64,000 bases of DNA, taken from the NCBI RefSeq assembly GCF_965198245.1, contig NZ_OZ240249.1, positions 1,860,001 through 1,924,000 on the forward strand, read 5' to 3'. Position 1 is the stretch's first letter. Every line of letters starts with the position of its first letter. The notes below the pieces were generated by a model, which had not been told where the DNA came from, did no database searches, and saw only the letters and a list, made by a program, of their open reading frames with translations. Source of the stretch: Poriferisodalis sp965198245 (lineage in GTDB: Bacteria; Actinomycetota; Acidimicrobiia; Acidimicrobiales; Poriferisodalaceae). The position numbers and the translations under genes were made by a program. Below are positions 25,397 to 34,101 of this stretch, piece by piece.

Positions 25397-27475
25397 TCAG
25401 CCGGTGGGAACGTCTGCAGACTCCGGCGGGGGAAACCGCACGACGTAGTGACGCGGTTCATCGTGTGTGTTCACAATGTGACTGCTGTAGAGAATCCCGC
25501 GACCGTCGGGAATCCACTGGGGCCTGAAGATTCTTTGGTTTCGGTTGTGAGGCCCCGTGTAGCTGACGAGCGTCGTGACCGAAGAGTCCTCAAGGTTGAT
25601 GACCTTGATTGATTCTTCGGCTTGACCGTCGTCAAGTCTGCGCCGCGCCACCACGGCAACCTGACAACCGTCCGGCGACCACGCGTACTCGTTGAACCGA
25701 AGATTGGCCCGAGAGACAGGCCAAACCGGTTTCCAATCGGTGCCATCCAGACGCACCGTGCCGAGACCACGGCCGACGTTGGGAAACGAGATGCGCTGGC
25801 CATCGGGCGTCCAACGGGGATAGACCTCGCCGCCACCGCCTTGATACACACGGGTTTCGTTACGACCGTCGGCGTCGATGATCATAACCGAGTTCTTGCT
25901 CCAGCCGCTGTCGGGATCACTTGGATCGCCTTCGAGATCTAGGCGTTCGAAAACGACTCTCTGTCCGTCAGGCGAGAAGGACGGCCTCTTGTCTGTCGCG
26001 TCAGCATCAGTGAGCTGGACTTCGCCGGTCCCGTCTGCGTTGATGACGTAGATGTGATCGACGGGCTCATCGCCCTGAATCCACACACCGGTATACCGAA
26101 GGAAGGCGATGCGGGCGCCGTCAGGCGACCAAACCGGCGAGAAGTCGGCCTGAGTATTGAATGTCAGGCGGCTGCGGTCGGACGACCATGTTCCCGAGCC
26201 CTCGTTCTTTCGCGCACCGAAGGTGAGTTGCACGGGATCCGAGCCGTCCGCTTGAGCCGTCCAGAGGTTTCCCTTGTCGTCGTAGGCAATCCGCGAGCAG
26301 TCGGGTGACCATGCGGCCCGCACTCCGCCAAGGTTGAGGAACACTTGGACCTGGACCGGTTCGTCCCCGAGCTCTATGTCGCACGTCACCTCACCGGTTC
26401 CTCTCGCAAGGTAGGCGTCGATCGCAGCGGCTGAGATCGCCGAGTCACCTCCGAAGATGTACGCGGCGAGCGTGTTGTCGCCGCTGAGTGTGTTGTCTCC
26501 AAGACGTCGGTCCAGATAGTTCGCCGTGACCAAATGAATCGAGCCCGGGTCGGCGAGCAGCAGTGGTGCACACAGGCGGGCGAGCAGCGGGGCGGCGCTG
26601 AACGAGTCGAAGGGGACGCGGGCGCGGGCCAAGCCGACTCGTCGGGTTGTGAAACACGTCTGGTGGTAGGTGTGGACGACTAGCTCGGCGGCCTGGACGG
26701 CTGTGTCATAGCGGCTCTTGCCCGCGAGCCGTGTCACTCTGACACCGAGGGCAGCCAGAGCATCTTCGACCGGTTGGCCGAGAGCACCGGTTCCCCCCAT
26801 GATCACCACGTGCTCAGTCCCGACGCGCACGAGATAGTCGGCCACGCCCTGGTGGAGTCGACCCGGCGGCGTGAGCAGCACGGGATGGGGACCTCGTGCT
26901 GCGAATGCGCCTGCTACCAGCGCGTCTGCAAAAACCTCGCCACTGGCCACAATGGCGGTGCGTCCCAGAATGCCCATGTAGCCGGGCTCGCCGAGCCGCT
27001 GTGCAGCCGCAACGCTTGTCGCGTACTGGTCTGAGCGGGTGACCCGCTCGACGTTGATGCCGAGGGCCTCAAGGGACGCTTCCACGGTGGGTCCGACTCC
27101 GTCGGTGTCGCTGTCGGCGCCCACGATCAACGCGTGTGACACGCCGGTGCGTTGCAAGAATGCCGCGGTGTCGGCACGCAGCATGCCGGGCGGGGTTGTC
27201 AGCACCGGTGCTGCCAGCGATCCGGCCAGCGGTGCCGCGACGACCGCATCGGTCCAGTTCTGACCCGAAACCATCACCACCGAGTCGAGCGTGCCGCCAC
27301 CATGAGCGGCGACCGCATCAGCCACCAGCAGCGACGTCGCGTAACGGTCTGCGCCCCCATAACGCGACACATCCACCTCGGCCTTGGTCTGCACCGCCCC
27401 AGCCGCCGTCGCAGGCACCAGCACACTGGCAGATGCGACGAGCAAGGCAGTGACGAGAGCGAGGTGTCTGCGCAT
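25397..27475 (-). CDS. Secreted protein with three cell-wall-binding repeats and a TolB/PD40 beta-propeller
   Basis: The 692-aa protein has a signal peptide (LALVTALLVASASVLVPATA, cleavage near residue 28). Three putative cell-wall-binding type 2 repeats follow, near residues 38-130, 138-230 and 240-350 (RYGGADRYATSLLVADAV, RVTRSDQYATSVAAAQRL, RLAGKSRYDTAVQAAELV; each with an FADALVAGAFAA or NWTDAVVAAPLAG core). From about 385 onward, repeats such as AAWSPDCSRIAYDD, PVWSPDGARIAFLR and PSFSPDGQRVVFER form a PD40 beta-propeller. It is probably anchored on the cell surface. It is the tandem paralogue of the next gene upstream. Confidence 0.9.
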   Translation of the reverse strand: MRRHLALVTALLVASASVLVPATAAGAVQTKAEVDVSRYGGADRYATSLLVADAVAAHGGGTLDSVVMVSGQNWTDAVVAAPLAGSLAAPVLTTPPGMLRADTAAFLQRTGVSHALIVGADSDTDGVGPTVEASLEALGINVERVTRSDQYATSVAAAQRLGEPGYMGILGRTAIVASGEVFADALVAGAFAARGPHPVLLTPPGRLHQGVADYLVRVGTEHVVIMGGTGALGQPVEDALAALGVRVTRLAGKSRYDTAVQAAELVVHTYHQTCFTTRRVGLARARVPFDSFSAAPLLARLCAPLLLADPGSIHLVTANYLDRRLGDNTLSGDNTLAAYIFGGDSAISAAAIDAYLARGTGEVTCDIELGDEPVQVQVFLNLGGVRAAWSPDCSRIAYDDKGNLWTAQADGSDPVQLTFGARKNEGSGTWSSDRSRLTFNTQADFSPVWSPDGARIAFLRYTGVWIQGDEPVDHIYVINADGTGEVQLTDADATDKRPSFSPDGQRVVFERLDLEGDPSDPDSGWSKNSVMIIDADGRNETRVYQGGGGEVYPRWTPDGQRISFPNVGRGLGTVRLDGTDWKPVWPVSRANLRFNEYAWSPDGCQVAVVARRRLDDGQAEESIKVINLEDSSVTTLVSYTGPHNRNQRIFRPQWIPDGRGILYSSHIVNTHDEPRHYVVRFPPPESADVPTG

Positions 27476-27519
27476 ATTGGAAATCCTGACTCTTCGATTG
27501 TGCGGCGGTCGCCTTGGGC

Positions 27520-30500
27520 TCAGTTCGACTTGACAATCGTGACCGTGTGGCTGTCCCCGTCATCGGCAGTCACGGAGATGGTGTAACCCTCGACCGTCAA
27601 TGACTCACCGACGGCCAAGAAGGGGTAGCGCTGAAGAAAGCCAAAGCCGTTGTCAGTGGCGAACTTGATGGGTCGTCGGCCGCCTCGCAGCGTTGGGTCC
27701 ACGGTGTAGACGAGGACGCGGTCTCCCACGAGATCGGGATGCAGACGGCCGGCAGCGATGGCGTCGCGATGTGGACGGGAGTAGCTGTCGTATCCGATCC
27801 GGCGACGACTCTCGACGACGACGATCGCGTCGTGGGCTGCCGGCACGGCCGCCATGACGGTGCCCTCGCCAGAACCCGCGAGCGGACTCAACTCGACGGT
27901 TGCTTCGGGCCGATTCAGACAGACCATCTGAGATGGTCCGATCCAATCGAGTTGCCAGCGCGTCCAGCTCAGGGGTTCCCAGAGGTCTCCGTAGAAGTCG
28001 GTGCTGGGCGACGGGAACGAAGCGCTCAGCCCCTGGGTGCCGATCCGCAATTGGTGCCAGCGCTGCCCACTCGCCAGCGGCGGCCGTTCGACCTGGCTGT
28101 CGGGATTGCCAAGTGCGCCGTAGTCGCCGAGGTAGGGCACGCCGAACCACTGAAGCGACAGCGGAACGAGGTAGCGGCCCCAATCGGGACCTTCCGACTC
28201 CGCAAGGAAGATGTTGATGGCCGACGCGATACGCCGATCATCGTCGGCTCCCACCGAGGCGTGTCCTGCTGTTCGAGCTCCGCTGAAGTGATTGCTCGGC
28301 AGGACCGTGACGAAAGCGTCTATTGCATCGAAATCGACATCGCTGGAGGCGAGTGATGCAGACACTTCTGCGATCATGAATTCGCTGATCGAGCCGTCGT
28401 GGGCGAGATAGGCGTCCGTGCTGCCCGGTGCCCGAAGCCACCGGCGCAGCGGAACGAACTCGAGGTTCAAACGTCCGTAGCTGACGGACTCGATGAAGTC
28501 CTGCGTCGTCGCGAGATCTCCCCTCGCCAATTCCTCCGCAGTGCTATATGCCGCCTGAGCATCAGGGAAGTCCATGAACAGCACCGCCACGCGAAGCGTG
28601 CCGACCGTCGCGGGGTAAGCGCTCGGCCTCGGGAATCCGACGCTCTCGTATGGCGAGCCAGTCGGTCGGCAATCCGTGGTGACTTGCAGAATCGCCAGAT
28701 CCGGTACGGGCGCCACATAGCTCCGCGCCATATCGCCTCGGTGCGTGTTGCGTTCGAACAGGATGCTTCTGCCGTCCGGCGCCCACCGAGGTGTCCGGAC
28801 TATCGTAAATGTGCCCATGGACGTGTCACTGACTGATGGTCCGGTATACGTGACAGCGTGGGCGGTCGAATGGCCATCCAAACTGACGACGGTGATCCCG
28901 TTCTGGACGCCGACTCCCCCCTCAATGCTGGGGTCGTCGACCCACTCTCGAGACACGTATGCGATCGCCGTTCCATCAGGTGACCAGGAATAGCCACTTC
29001 GTCGGGCATTCGCCACTGGAACGCGCCGAGGATTGCGACCGTCGGAGTCCGCGATCCACATCGTGCCGTCTGAGTCGTAGGCAATTGCCGAGCCGTCGGG
29101 GGACCACGCCGGAGATGCCTCTGCAGTGCCGCCGCGCGTCAACGCCGTGATGTTCGCGCCGTCAGCATCCATGACAGCGATGTACCGGTCTTCGCGGTTT
29201 GACGGGACCCGAGGCGATTCTAGGTTGTGGCGAGCAAACGCGATGCGCTGGCTGTCGGGGGACCACGCTGGAGAAGCATCACGGAAGTTGCCCGAGGTCA
29301 GTTGGGTCTCGCCTGAGCCGTCGGCGTTGACGACAAGTATGCGCGTGACATGCTCGCCGTTGTGGGATCGTCCGGCGTAGCGAACGAATGCAATTCGGGT
29401 CCCATTGGGCGACCACGCGGGTGACTCGTCATCCTCGTCCTCGGTGTAGCCAGCGGTCAGCCTGGTTCGTTCTGTTCCGTCGATCCGAGATGTCCAGATC
29501 GCTCCCTCGTTGTCGAGATACACAATGCGACTGCAGTCCGGTGACCAGGTTGCCTGTCGAGAGTAGACATCCCCGAGCAATCTGAGCGGCTCGTCGTCGA
29601 GTGGGGCTACGCAAGGCCGTTGAGGCTGTGCTTCGCCGGCCTCTGTGTCCACGGGGATTCCGTCTGCACCGAGCGGGTTGACGGCGCCCGTCGAGCTTGC
29701 GACGTAGTTGGAAATGGCTGCATCGGAAACTGCGGCGTTGCCTCCGAAGATGCGCACCCCGAAGTTCTTGTGCCCTGCAGAGGCTGCAGCAATTCGAGCC
29801 TGGATCAAGAAATCGGCTGCGACGGGAGGGATTGAACCTGGATCCGCAAGCAGCAGGGGAGCGCACAGGCGGGCGAGGAGCGGGGCGGCGCTGAAGGAGT
29901 CGAACGGAATTCGGGCGCGCGCCAAGCCGACTCGTCGGCTCGTGAAGCAGTCGTCGCCATAGATGCCCGAGATGAGTCTTGCCGCCTCGACTGCAGTGTC
30001 GTAGCGGGAGCTGCCCGCAAGCCTTGTTACCTCAATACCAAGTGCGACGATCGAGTCTTCGACGGTCTGGTGCAGTGCGCCTGTACCGCCCATGAGCACG
30101 ACATGTTCGATTCTGAGTTCGGCGAGGTAACGGGCCACGGCTTGGTGCAAACGGCTGCGCGGAGTCAGCAGCACGGGATGCGGGCCGCGAGCCGCGAACG
30201 CACCCGCCACCAGTGCGTCAGCAAACACCTCCCCGCTCGCCACTACAGCAGTTCTGCCCAGATTGCCCATGTGGCCCGGCGTGCCCATCCGATGGGCGAC
30301 CGCGAATCCAGTGGCGTACTGGTCCGCACGCGTTACTCGCTCCACCGAGATGCCAATGGCCTCTAGGCCTGCCACGACCGTGGGGCCCACCCCCTCGGTG
30401 TCGCTCTCGGCGCCCACGACAAGCGCCTGAGACACCCCTATGCGGTGCAGAAACTCCGAGGCGTCCGAGAGCAGCTCGCCCGGCGGCGTCGCAAGAACCG

Positions 30501-30768
30501 GTGCGCCCAGTGACCCTGCAAGCGGTGCAGCAATGACTGCGTCGGTCCAGTTGCGGCCCGAGACCATCACCACCCACTCGAGACTTCCCCCCGCATGGGC
30601 TGCCACCGCTTCGGCCACCAGCAGCGAGGTGGCATACCGGTCCGCGCCCCCATAGCGCGACACATCAAGATCGGCAGGGCGTTGCGATGCTCCCACTGTT
30701 ACGACCGGCACGAGCACACCGCTAGCCATCGCAATAGCCAGCGCCATGATCAACATACATCTCCGCAT
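27520..30768 (-). CDS. Large secreted protein: cell-wall-binding repeats, PD40 propeller and degenerate M6-like peptidase domain
   Basis: The 1082-aa protein has a signal peptide (MALAIAMASGVLVPVVTVGA) and three cell-wall-binding type 2 repeats to about residue 345 (RYGGADRYATSLLVAEAV and others). PD40 propeller repeats (ATWSPDCSRIVYLD, PAWSPNGTRIAFVR, PAWSPDGSAIAYDS) run to about 700. A domain from about 725 to 1000 then resembles M6/immune-inhibitor-A peptidases: VAVLFMDFPDAQAAY at its start, SYGRLNLEFVPL, and WTRWQLDWIGP near its end. The expected zinc motif HExxH is replaced: the LxxxxGVPYLGDYGAL segment reads LSLQWFGVPYLGDY. It probably no longer hydrolyses peptides. It precedes its paralogue by 44 bases. 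Confidence 0.88.
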   Translation of the reverse strand: MRRCMLIMALAIAMASGVLVPVVTVGASQRPADLDVSRYGGADRYATSLLVAEAVAAHAGGSLEWVVMVSGRNWTDAVIAAPLAGSLGAPVLATPPGELLSDASEFLHRIGVSQALVVGAESDTEGVGPTVVAGLEAIGISVERVTRADQYATGFAVAHRMGTPGHMGNLGRTAVVASGEVFADALVAGAFAARGPHPVLLTPRSRLHQAVARYLAELRIEHVVLMGGTGALHQTVEDSIVALGIEVTRLAGSSRYDTAVEAARLISGIYGDDCFTSRRVGLARARIPFDSFSAAPLLARLCAPLLLADPGSIPPVAADFLIQARIAAASAGHKNFGVRIFGGNAAVSDAAISNYVASSTGAVNPLGADGIPVDTEAGEAQPQRPCVAPLDDEPLRLLGDVYSRQATWSPDCSRIVYLDNEGAIWTSRIDGTERTRLTAGYTEDEDDESPAWSPNGTRIAFVRYAGRSHNGEHVTRILVVNADGSGETQLTSGNFRDASPAWSPDSQRIAFARHNLESPRVPSNREDRYIAVMDADGANITALTRGGTAEASPAWSPDGSAIAYDSDGTMWIADSDGRNPRRVPVANARRSGYSWSPDGTAIAYVSREWVDDPSIEGGVGVQNGITVVSLDGHSTAHAVTYTGPSVSDTSMGTFTIVRTPRWAPDGRSILFERNTHRGDMARSYVAPVPDLAILQVTTDCRPTGSPYESVGFPRPSAYPATVGTLRVAVLFMDFPDAQAAYSTAEELARGDLATTQDFIESVSYGRLNLEFVPLRRWLRAPGSTDAYLAHDGSISEFMIAEVSASLASSDVDFDAIDAFVTVLPSNHFSGARTAGHASVGADDDRRIASAINIFLAESEGPDWGRYLVPLSLQWFGVPYLGDYGALGNPDSQVERPPLASGQRWHQLRIGTQGLSASFPSPSTDFYGDLWEPLSWTRWQLDWIGPSQMVCLNRPEATVELSPLAGSGEGTVMAAVPAAHDAIVVVESRRRIGYDSYSRPHRDAIAAGRLHPDLVGDRVLVYTVDPTLRGGRRPIKFATDNGFGFLQRYPFLAVGESLTVEGYTISVTADDGDSHTVTIVKSN

Positions 30769-30774
30769 GAGAGG

Positions 30775-30780
30775 AATCTA
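30775..30780 (-). promoter_or_regulatory. Putative -10 element for leaderless transcript of the 1082-aa gene
   Basis: On the minus strand TAGATT lies six bases (CCTCTC) before the ATG at 30768, with no Shine-Dalgarno sequence. It sits in the 69-base divergent spacer shared with hisD. Confidence 0.45.
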
Positions 30781-30837
30781 CACACTGGCCGGGGGCAGAT
30801 TGTGGGCTCAGCAGTGCTCCATCCGTAATTCGCAGCA

Positions 30838-32175
30838 GTGGCTCAAACAGGCCCAGGTACCCTCGGCGCGGTGCTCAAGCGGCTGGACTTGCGGGGTCGG
30901 AGCGACAAGCTGGCTGACCTGCTGCCGCGCCCGCAAGCGAGCACCGCGGTGCCAGCCGAGGCTGTTCGCGAGCTGATCGACCAAGTCCGAAACGGCGGCG
31001 ATTCGGCTGTCCGGGAACTCACTGCCCGCTTCGACGGGGTTGACGTGCCCGACACGTTGGTGCCGGCGAGCGAACTTCAGGCTGCGTGGGCAGGTCTGTC
31101 GCCTGCGTTGCGTTCGGCAATGGAGACCGCTCACCAGCGCATCGTGGAGTTCCATCGCACCGAAGCCGCTGTGGGCCACACCTATGAGCGCGACGGTGTC
31201 ACCGTTCGCTCGATCAGCCAGCCGGTGGATCGGGCGGGCGTGTACGTGCCGGGCGGGTTGGCCGCCTACCCGTCCACTGTGCTCATGACCGTGCTGGTCG
31301 CTCAAGCGGCCGGGGTGGACGACATCGTGCTCTGCTCCCCTCCGGGTCCCGACGGCAATCTGTCGCCATCGGTCATGGCAGCGGCGCATCTCTGCGGCGT
31401 CAGCGAGGTTCACCGGGTCGGCGGCGTGCAGGCTGTTGCGGCTCTGGCCTACGGCACCGAGACGATTCGACCTGCTGATGTCGTGGCTGGGCCTGGCAAC
31501 GCCTGGGTCGCCACGGCAAAGCAGCTTGTGGCCGGAGACGTTGGCGTCGCGTCCGCGTTCGCGGGCCCCTCGGAGATCGTTGTGATCGCCGACGGGACGT
31601 GCCCGCCGGCCGCTGCAGCCACCGATGTGGTGCTGCAGGCCGAGCACGGCCCCGGCGGCCGAGCCTGGCTTGTGACTTGGGACCCTGCCTGCGCTGACGC
31701 CGTCTGCGAGGCAATCGTTCAGATCGTCGACCTGTCGCCACGGCGCGACGAGACCCTGGCCACCTTGGAGGCCGACGGCTTCGTGTGCCTCGTTGACGGT
31801 CCCGCCCAGGCTGCCGAAGTCGCCAACTTCGTGGCGCCCGAACATCTTCAACTCATGTGCGATGGCGCCCACGAACTGCTGGCCGACATCCGTCACGCCG
31901 GGGCAGTGTTTGTCGGGCAGTGGGCGCCGGCGTCGGTCGGCGACTACGTGGCTGGACCATCGCACGTGCTGCCCACTGCTGGAACTGCCCGATTTGCGGG
32001 AGCGCTCACCACCGACGACTTCACCAAGCGGATGCATGTGGTGGAGGTCTCAGAGGCCGGATTTGACCGGCTCGCGCCAGCAGTGGCTGCGCTTGCCGAG
32101 GCCGAGGGGCTGTGGGCGCACGCAGCCTCGGTGTCGCGCCGCAAGGAGTGGTCCACATCGGGGATTCGGCCGTGA
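30838..32175 (+). CDS. hisD: Histidinol dehydrogenase HisD
   Basis: The 445-aa zinc enzyme makes the last two oxidations from histidinol to histidine. Family signatures are VYVPGGLAAYPSTVLM, GGVQAVAALAYGTETI, VVAGPGNAWVATAKQLV, the AGPSEIVVIAD loop, and TAGTARFAGALTTDDF with histidines in the GPSHVLPT region. The start is a GTG at 30838. It heads the his cluster and its stop overlaps the hisC start by four bases. Confidence 0.95.
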   Translation: MAQTGPGTLGAVLKRLDLRGRSDKLADLLPRPQASTAVPAEAVRELIDQVRNGGDSAVRELTARFDGVDVPDTLVPASELQAAWAGLSPALRSAMETAHQRIVEFHRTEAAVGHTYERDGVTVRSISQPVDRAGVYVPGGLAAYPSTVLMTVLVAQAAGVDDIVLCSPPGPDGNLSPSVMAAAHLCGVSEVHRVGGVQAVAALAYGTETIRPADVVAGPGNAWVATAKQLVAGDVGVASAFAGPSEIVVIADGTCPPAAAATDVVLQAEHGPGGRAWLVTWDPACADAVCEAIVQIVDLSPRRDETLATLEADGFVCLVDGPAQAAEVANFVAPEHLQLMCDGAHELLADIRHAGAVFVGQWAPASVGDYVAGPSHVLPTAGTARFAGALTTDDFTKRMHVVEVSEAGFDRLAPAVAALAEAEGLWAHAASVSRRKEWSTSGIRP

Positions 32176-33245
32176 AGCCGCCAGTCCGTGACGACCTGCG
32201 CCTGCTTGAGGGGTATCACTCGCCGCAGATCGAGGTCGAAGTGCGCCTCAACACGAACGAGGCACCGGTGGGACCGCCGTCAGAGTTCACCGAGGCCCTC
32301 GCGGCGGAACTGCGCAACGTCGAGTGGCATCGCTACCCCGATCGCACGGCAAGCGGGCTACGGGCCGACCTGGCGAAGCTGCACGACATCGAGCCTGAGC
32401 GCATCTTCGTGGCCAACGGCTCCAACGAGGTGCTGCAGACCGTCTGTTTGACCTACGGCGGGACAGGTCGAAGCGTTGCCACCTTTGAGCCCACCTATGC
32501 GATGTACGGCCAGATCGCGCGCAGCACCCAGAGCGCCGTGGTCGATGGCGAGCGGCACGCGGACGGCAGCGTCAGCGTCTTCGAGTTGGAGCGCGTCATC
32601 GATCGGCACCAGCCCTCGATCGTGTTCCTGTGCTCGCCCAATAATCCCACCGGCACGCCCGAGCGATTTGAGGTGCTCGAACGAGCACTGGAGATTGCGC
32701 CGGGCCTCGTAGTGGTCGACGAGGCCTACGGCCAATTCGCCGACTGGAGCGCCATCGACCTCTGCGACGATGCAGGAGGGCCCCCCAATCTCGTCGTCAC
32801 CCGCACGTTCTCGAAGACGTGGGCGATGGCGGGGGCGCGGCTGGGCTACGCGGTGATTCCCGCAGGCATGGCTGCTGAGTTCGAGAAGGTCGTGCTGCCG
32901 TACCACGTCGACACGTTCAAACAGATTGCCGGGCGCGTCGCTCTGCGGTTCGCGGACCAGATGGAGCACCGTGTGGCTGCGATCGTGTCCGAGCGCGAGC
33001 GGATCGAGACGACCCTGGGCCGGCTGGGCCTCGACGTCTGGCCCTCGCAGTCCAATTTCATCCTGTTCCGCACCAGTCCCACCGGGCGCAGTGGCGACGA
33101 TGTCTGGCAAGCACTCGTCGATCGCTCGGTGCTCGTGCGGAACTGCTCAGGGTGGCCTCGCCTCGCCGACTGCTTGCGGGTCACCGTCGGAACGCCTCCC
33201 GAGAACGACCGCTTCCTGGAGGCCCTCGCAGAGGTGATCGCATGA
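32172..33245 (+). CDS. hisC: Histidinol-phosphate aminotransferase HisC
   Basis: The 357-aa PLP-dependent class I/II aminotransferase converts imidazole-acetol phosphate to histidinol phosphate. Visible motifs are VRLNTNEAP, EWHRYPDRTASGLRADLA, FVANGSNEVLQT, SPNNPTGTPE, VVVDEAYGQF and the PLP-lysine region TRTFSKTWAMAGARLGY. The GTG at 32172 overlaps the hisD stop (GTGA); an in-frame upstream start is less likely. It is followed by a coupled micro-ORF leading into hisB. Confidence 0.95.
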   Translation: MKPPVRDDLRLLEGYHSPQIEVEVRLNTNEAPVGPPSEFTEALAAELRNVEWHRYPDRTASGLRADLAKLHDIEPERIFVANGSNEVLQTVCLTYGGTGRSVATFEPTYAMYGQIARSTQSAVVDGERHADGSVSVFELERVIDRHQPSIVFLCSPNNPTGTPERFEVLERALEIAPGLVVVDEAYGQFADWSAIDLCDDAGGPPNLVVTRTFSKTWAMAGARLGYAVIPAGMAAEFEKVVLPYHVDTFKQIAGRVALRFADQMEHRVAAIVSERERIETTLGRLGLDVWPSQSNFILFRTSPTGRSGDDVWQALVDRSVLVRNCSGWPRLADCLRVTVGTPPENDRFLEALAEVIA

Positions 33246-33331
33246 GCTTGTCCAGCCGGAGGGTGCGAAACCGCCGCACAGGCCGCAGGCTGATGCGACC
33301 GATGCCGATCGATGCAGAGGGGTCCTTATGA
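33242..33331 (+). CDS. 29-codon micro-ORF bridging hisC and hisB
   Basis: An ATG at 33242 overlaps the hisC stop (ATGA), and its own TGA at 33329-33331 overlaps the hisB ATG at 33328, again as ATGA. The peptide is 29 aa and very basic at first (SSRRVRNRRTGRRLMR). It exactly fills the hisC-hisB spacer. It may simply carry ribosomes from one gene to the next; the hisB site also has its own GAGGGG, so coupling is not the only route. Confidence 0.35.
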   Translation: MSLSSRRVRNRRTGRRLMRPMPIDAEGSL

Positions 33332-33936
33332 CTGCTCGCCCTGTCTCCTCACGGACTGGCACCGTGCAGCGCCACACCAAGGAGACCCAGATCGACCTGA
33401 CGCTGGATCTCGACGGCACCGGCCAAAACGACATTTCGACGGGCCTGCCGTTTTTTGACCACATGCTCGCTCAACTGGCCAAGCATGCTCGATTCGACCT
33501 GCGACTGCGCACCGTCGGCGACCTCGAAATCGACGCCCACCACACCGTCGAAGACACCGGCATCGCGCTCGGCGAGGCCATGCGGCAGGCCTGGGGCGAC
33601 AAGGCAGGCGTGCGTCGCTTCTCGTCGTACACGGTGCCGCTCGACGAGGCGGCCGTTGAGGTCGTGCTCGACCTGTCAGGTCGCCCGTTCCTGCACTACG
33701 ACATCGATCCGCCGGGAGAGAAGATCCTGGGCGACCCGCCCTTCGACCCACAGCTGTGTGAAGAGTTCTGGCGCGGGCTCGTCATGTCGGCAGGCATCAC
33801 GTTGCACTTGGTGATGCTGCGCGGCCGTAACACCCATCACATCATCGAGGCCAGCTTCAAGGGCGCGGCGCGGGCGTTCTATGACGCCATCCGTATTGCT
33901 GACGACGTGCTGCCCTCCACGAAGGGCGTCCTATGA
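33328..33936 (+). CDS. hisB: Imidazoleglycerol-phosphate dehydratase HisB
   Basis: The 202-aa monofunctional dehydratase has the duplicated metal-binding motifs: FFDHMLAQLAKHARFD and DAHHTVEDTGIALGEA in the first half, GRNTHHIIEASFKGAARAF in the second. RTGTVQRHTKETQIDLTLDL is the family N-terminus. It lacks the N-terminal phosphatase of the enterobacterial bifunctional protein, as usual in actinobacteria. A GAGGGG ribosome-binding site lies at 33316-33321. Confidence 0.96.
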   Translation: MTARPVSSRTGTVQRHTKETQIDLTLDLDGTGQNDISTGLPFFDHMLAQLAKHARFDLRLRTVGDLEIDAHHTVEDTGIALGEAMRQAWGDKAGVRRFSSYTVPLDEAAVEVVLDLSGRPFLHYDIDPPGEKILGDPPFDPQLCEEFWRGLVMSAGITLHLVMLRGRNTHHIIEASFKGAARAFYDAIRIADDVLPSTKGVL

Positions 33937-34101
33937 CGGGCACCCGGTGACCGGCACCCCGCCACGCCCGCTTCGGGTAGATACCAAGGCGACCGCACTG
34001 TGACCGCGCAAGACGAGACGGCTCCAGGCCGACCGCTGGTGGCCGGGCTTGACCGTGTCGTTGGGCGAGCCCGGCGAGAGGTGTCCCGTGGCCTTGCGTG
34101 A
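33933..34101 (+). other. Chain of three overlapping micro-ORFs filling the hisB-hisH spacer
   Basis: An ATG at 33933 overlaps the hisB stop and runs five codons to a TGA at 33948. A GTG at 33947 overlaps that stop and runs 18 codons to a TGA at 34001. A GTG at 34000 overlaps in turn and runs 33 codons to a TGA at 34099, just past the hisH GTG at 34088. Near-copies TGACGGGCACCCGG-like and TGACCGGCACCCC-like lie side by side at its start. None has recognisable homology; they may couple translation or be coincidence. Confidence 0.25.

Noticed and set aside
25800..29600. Regularly spaced similar segments that could be mistaken for a CRISPR or satellite array
   Set aside because: They are degenerate coding repeats (WSPDG-type PD40 blades) within open reading frames, with varied spacing and sequence.
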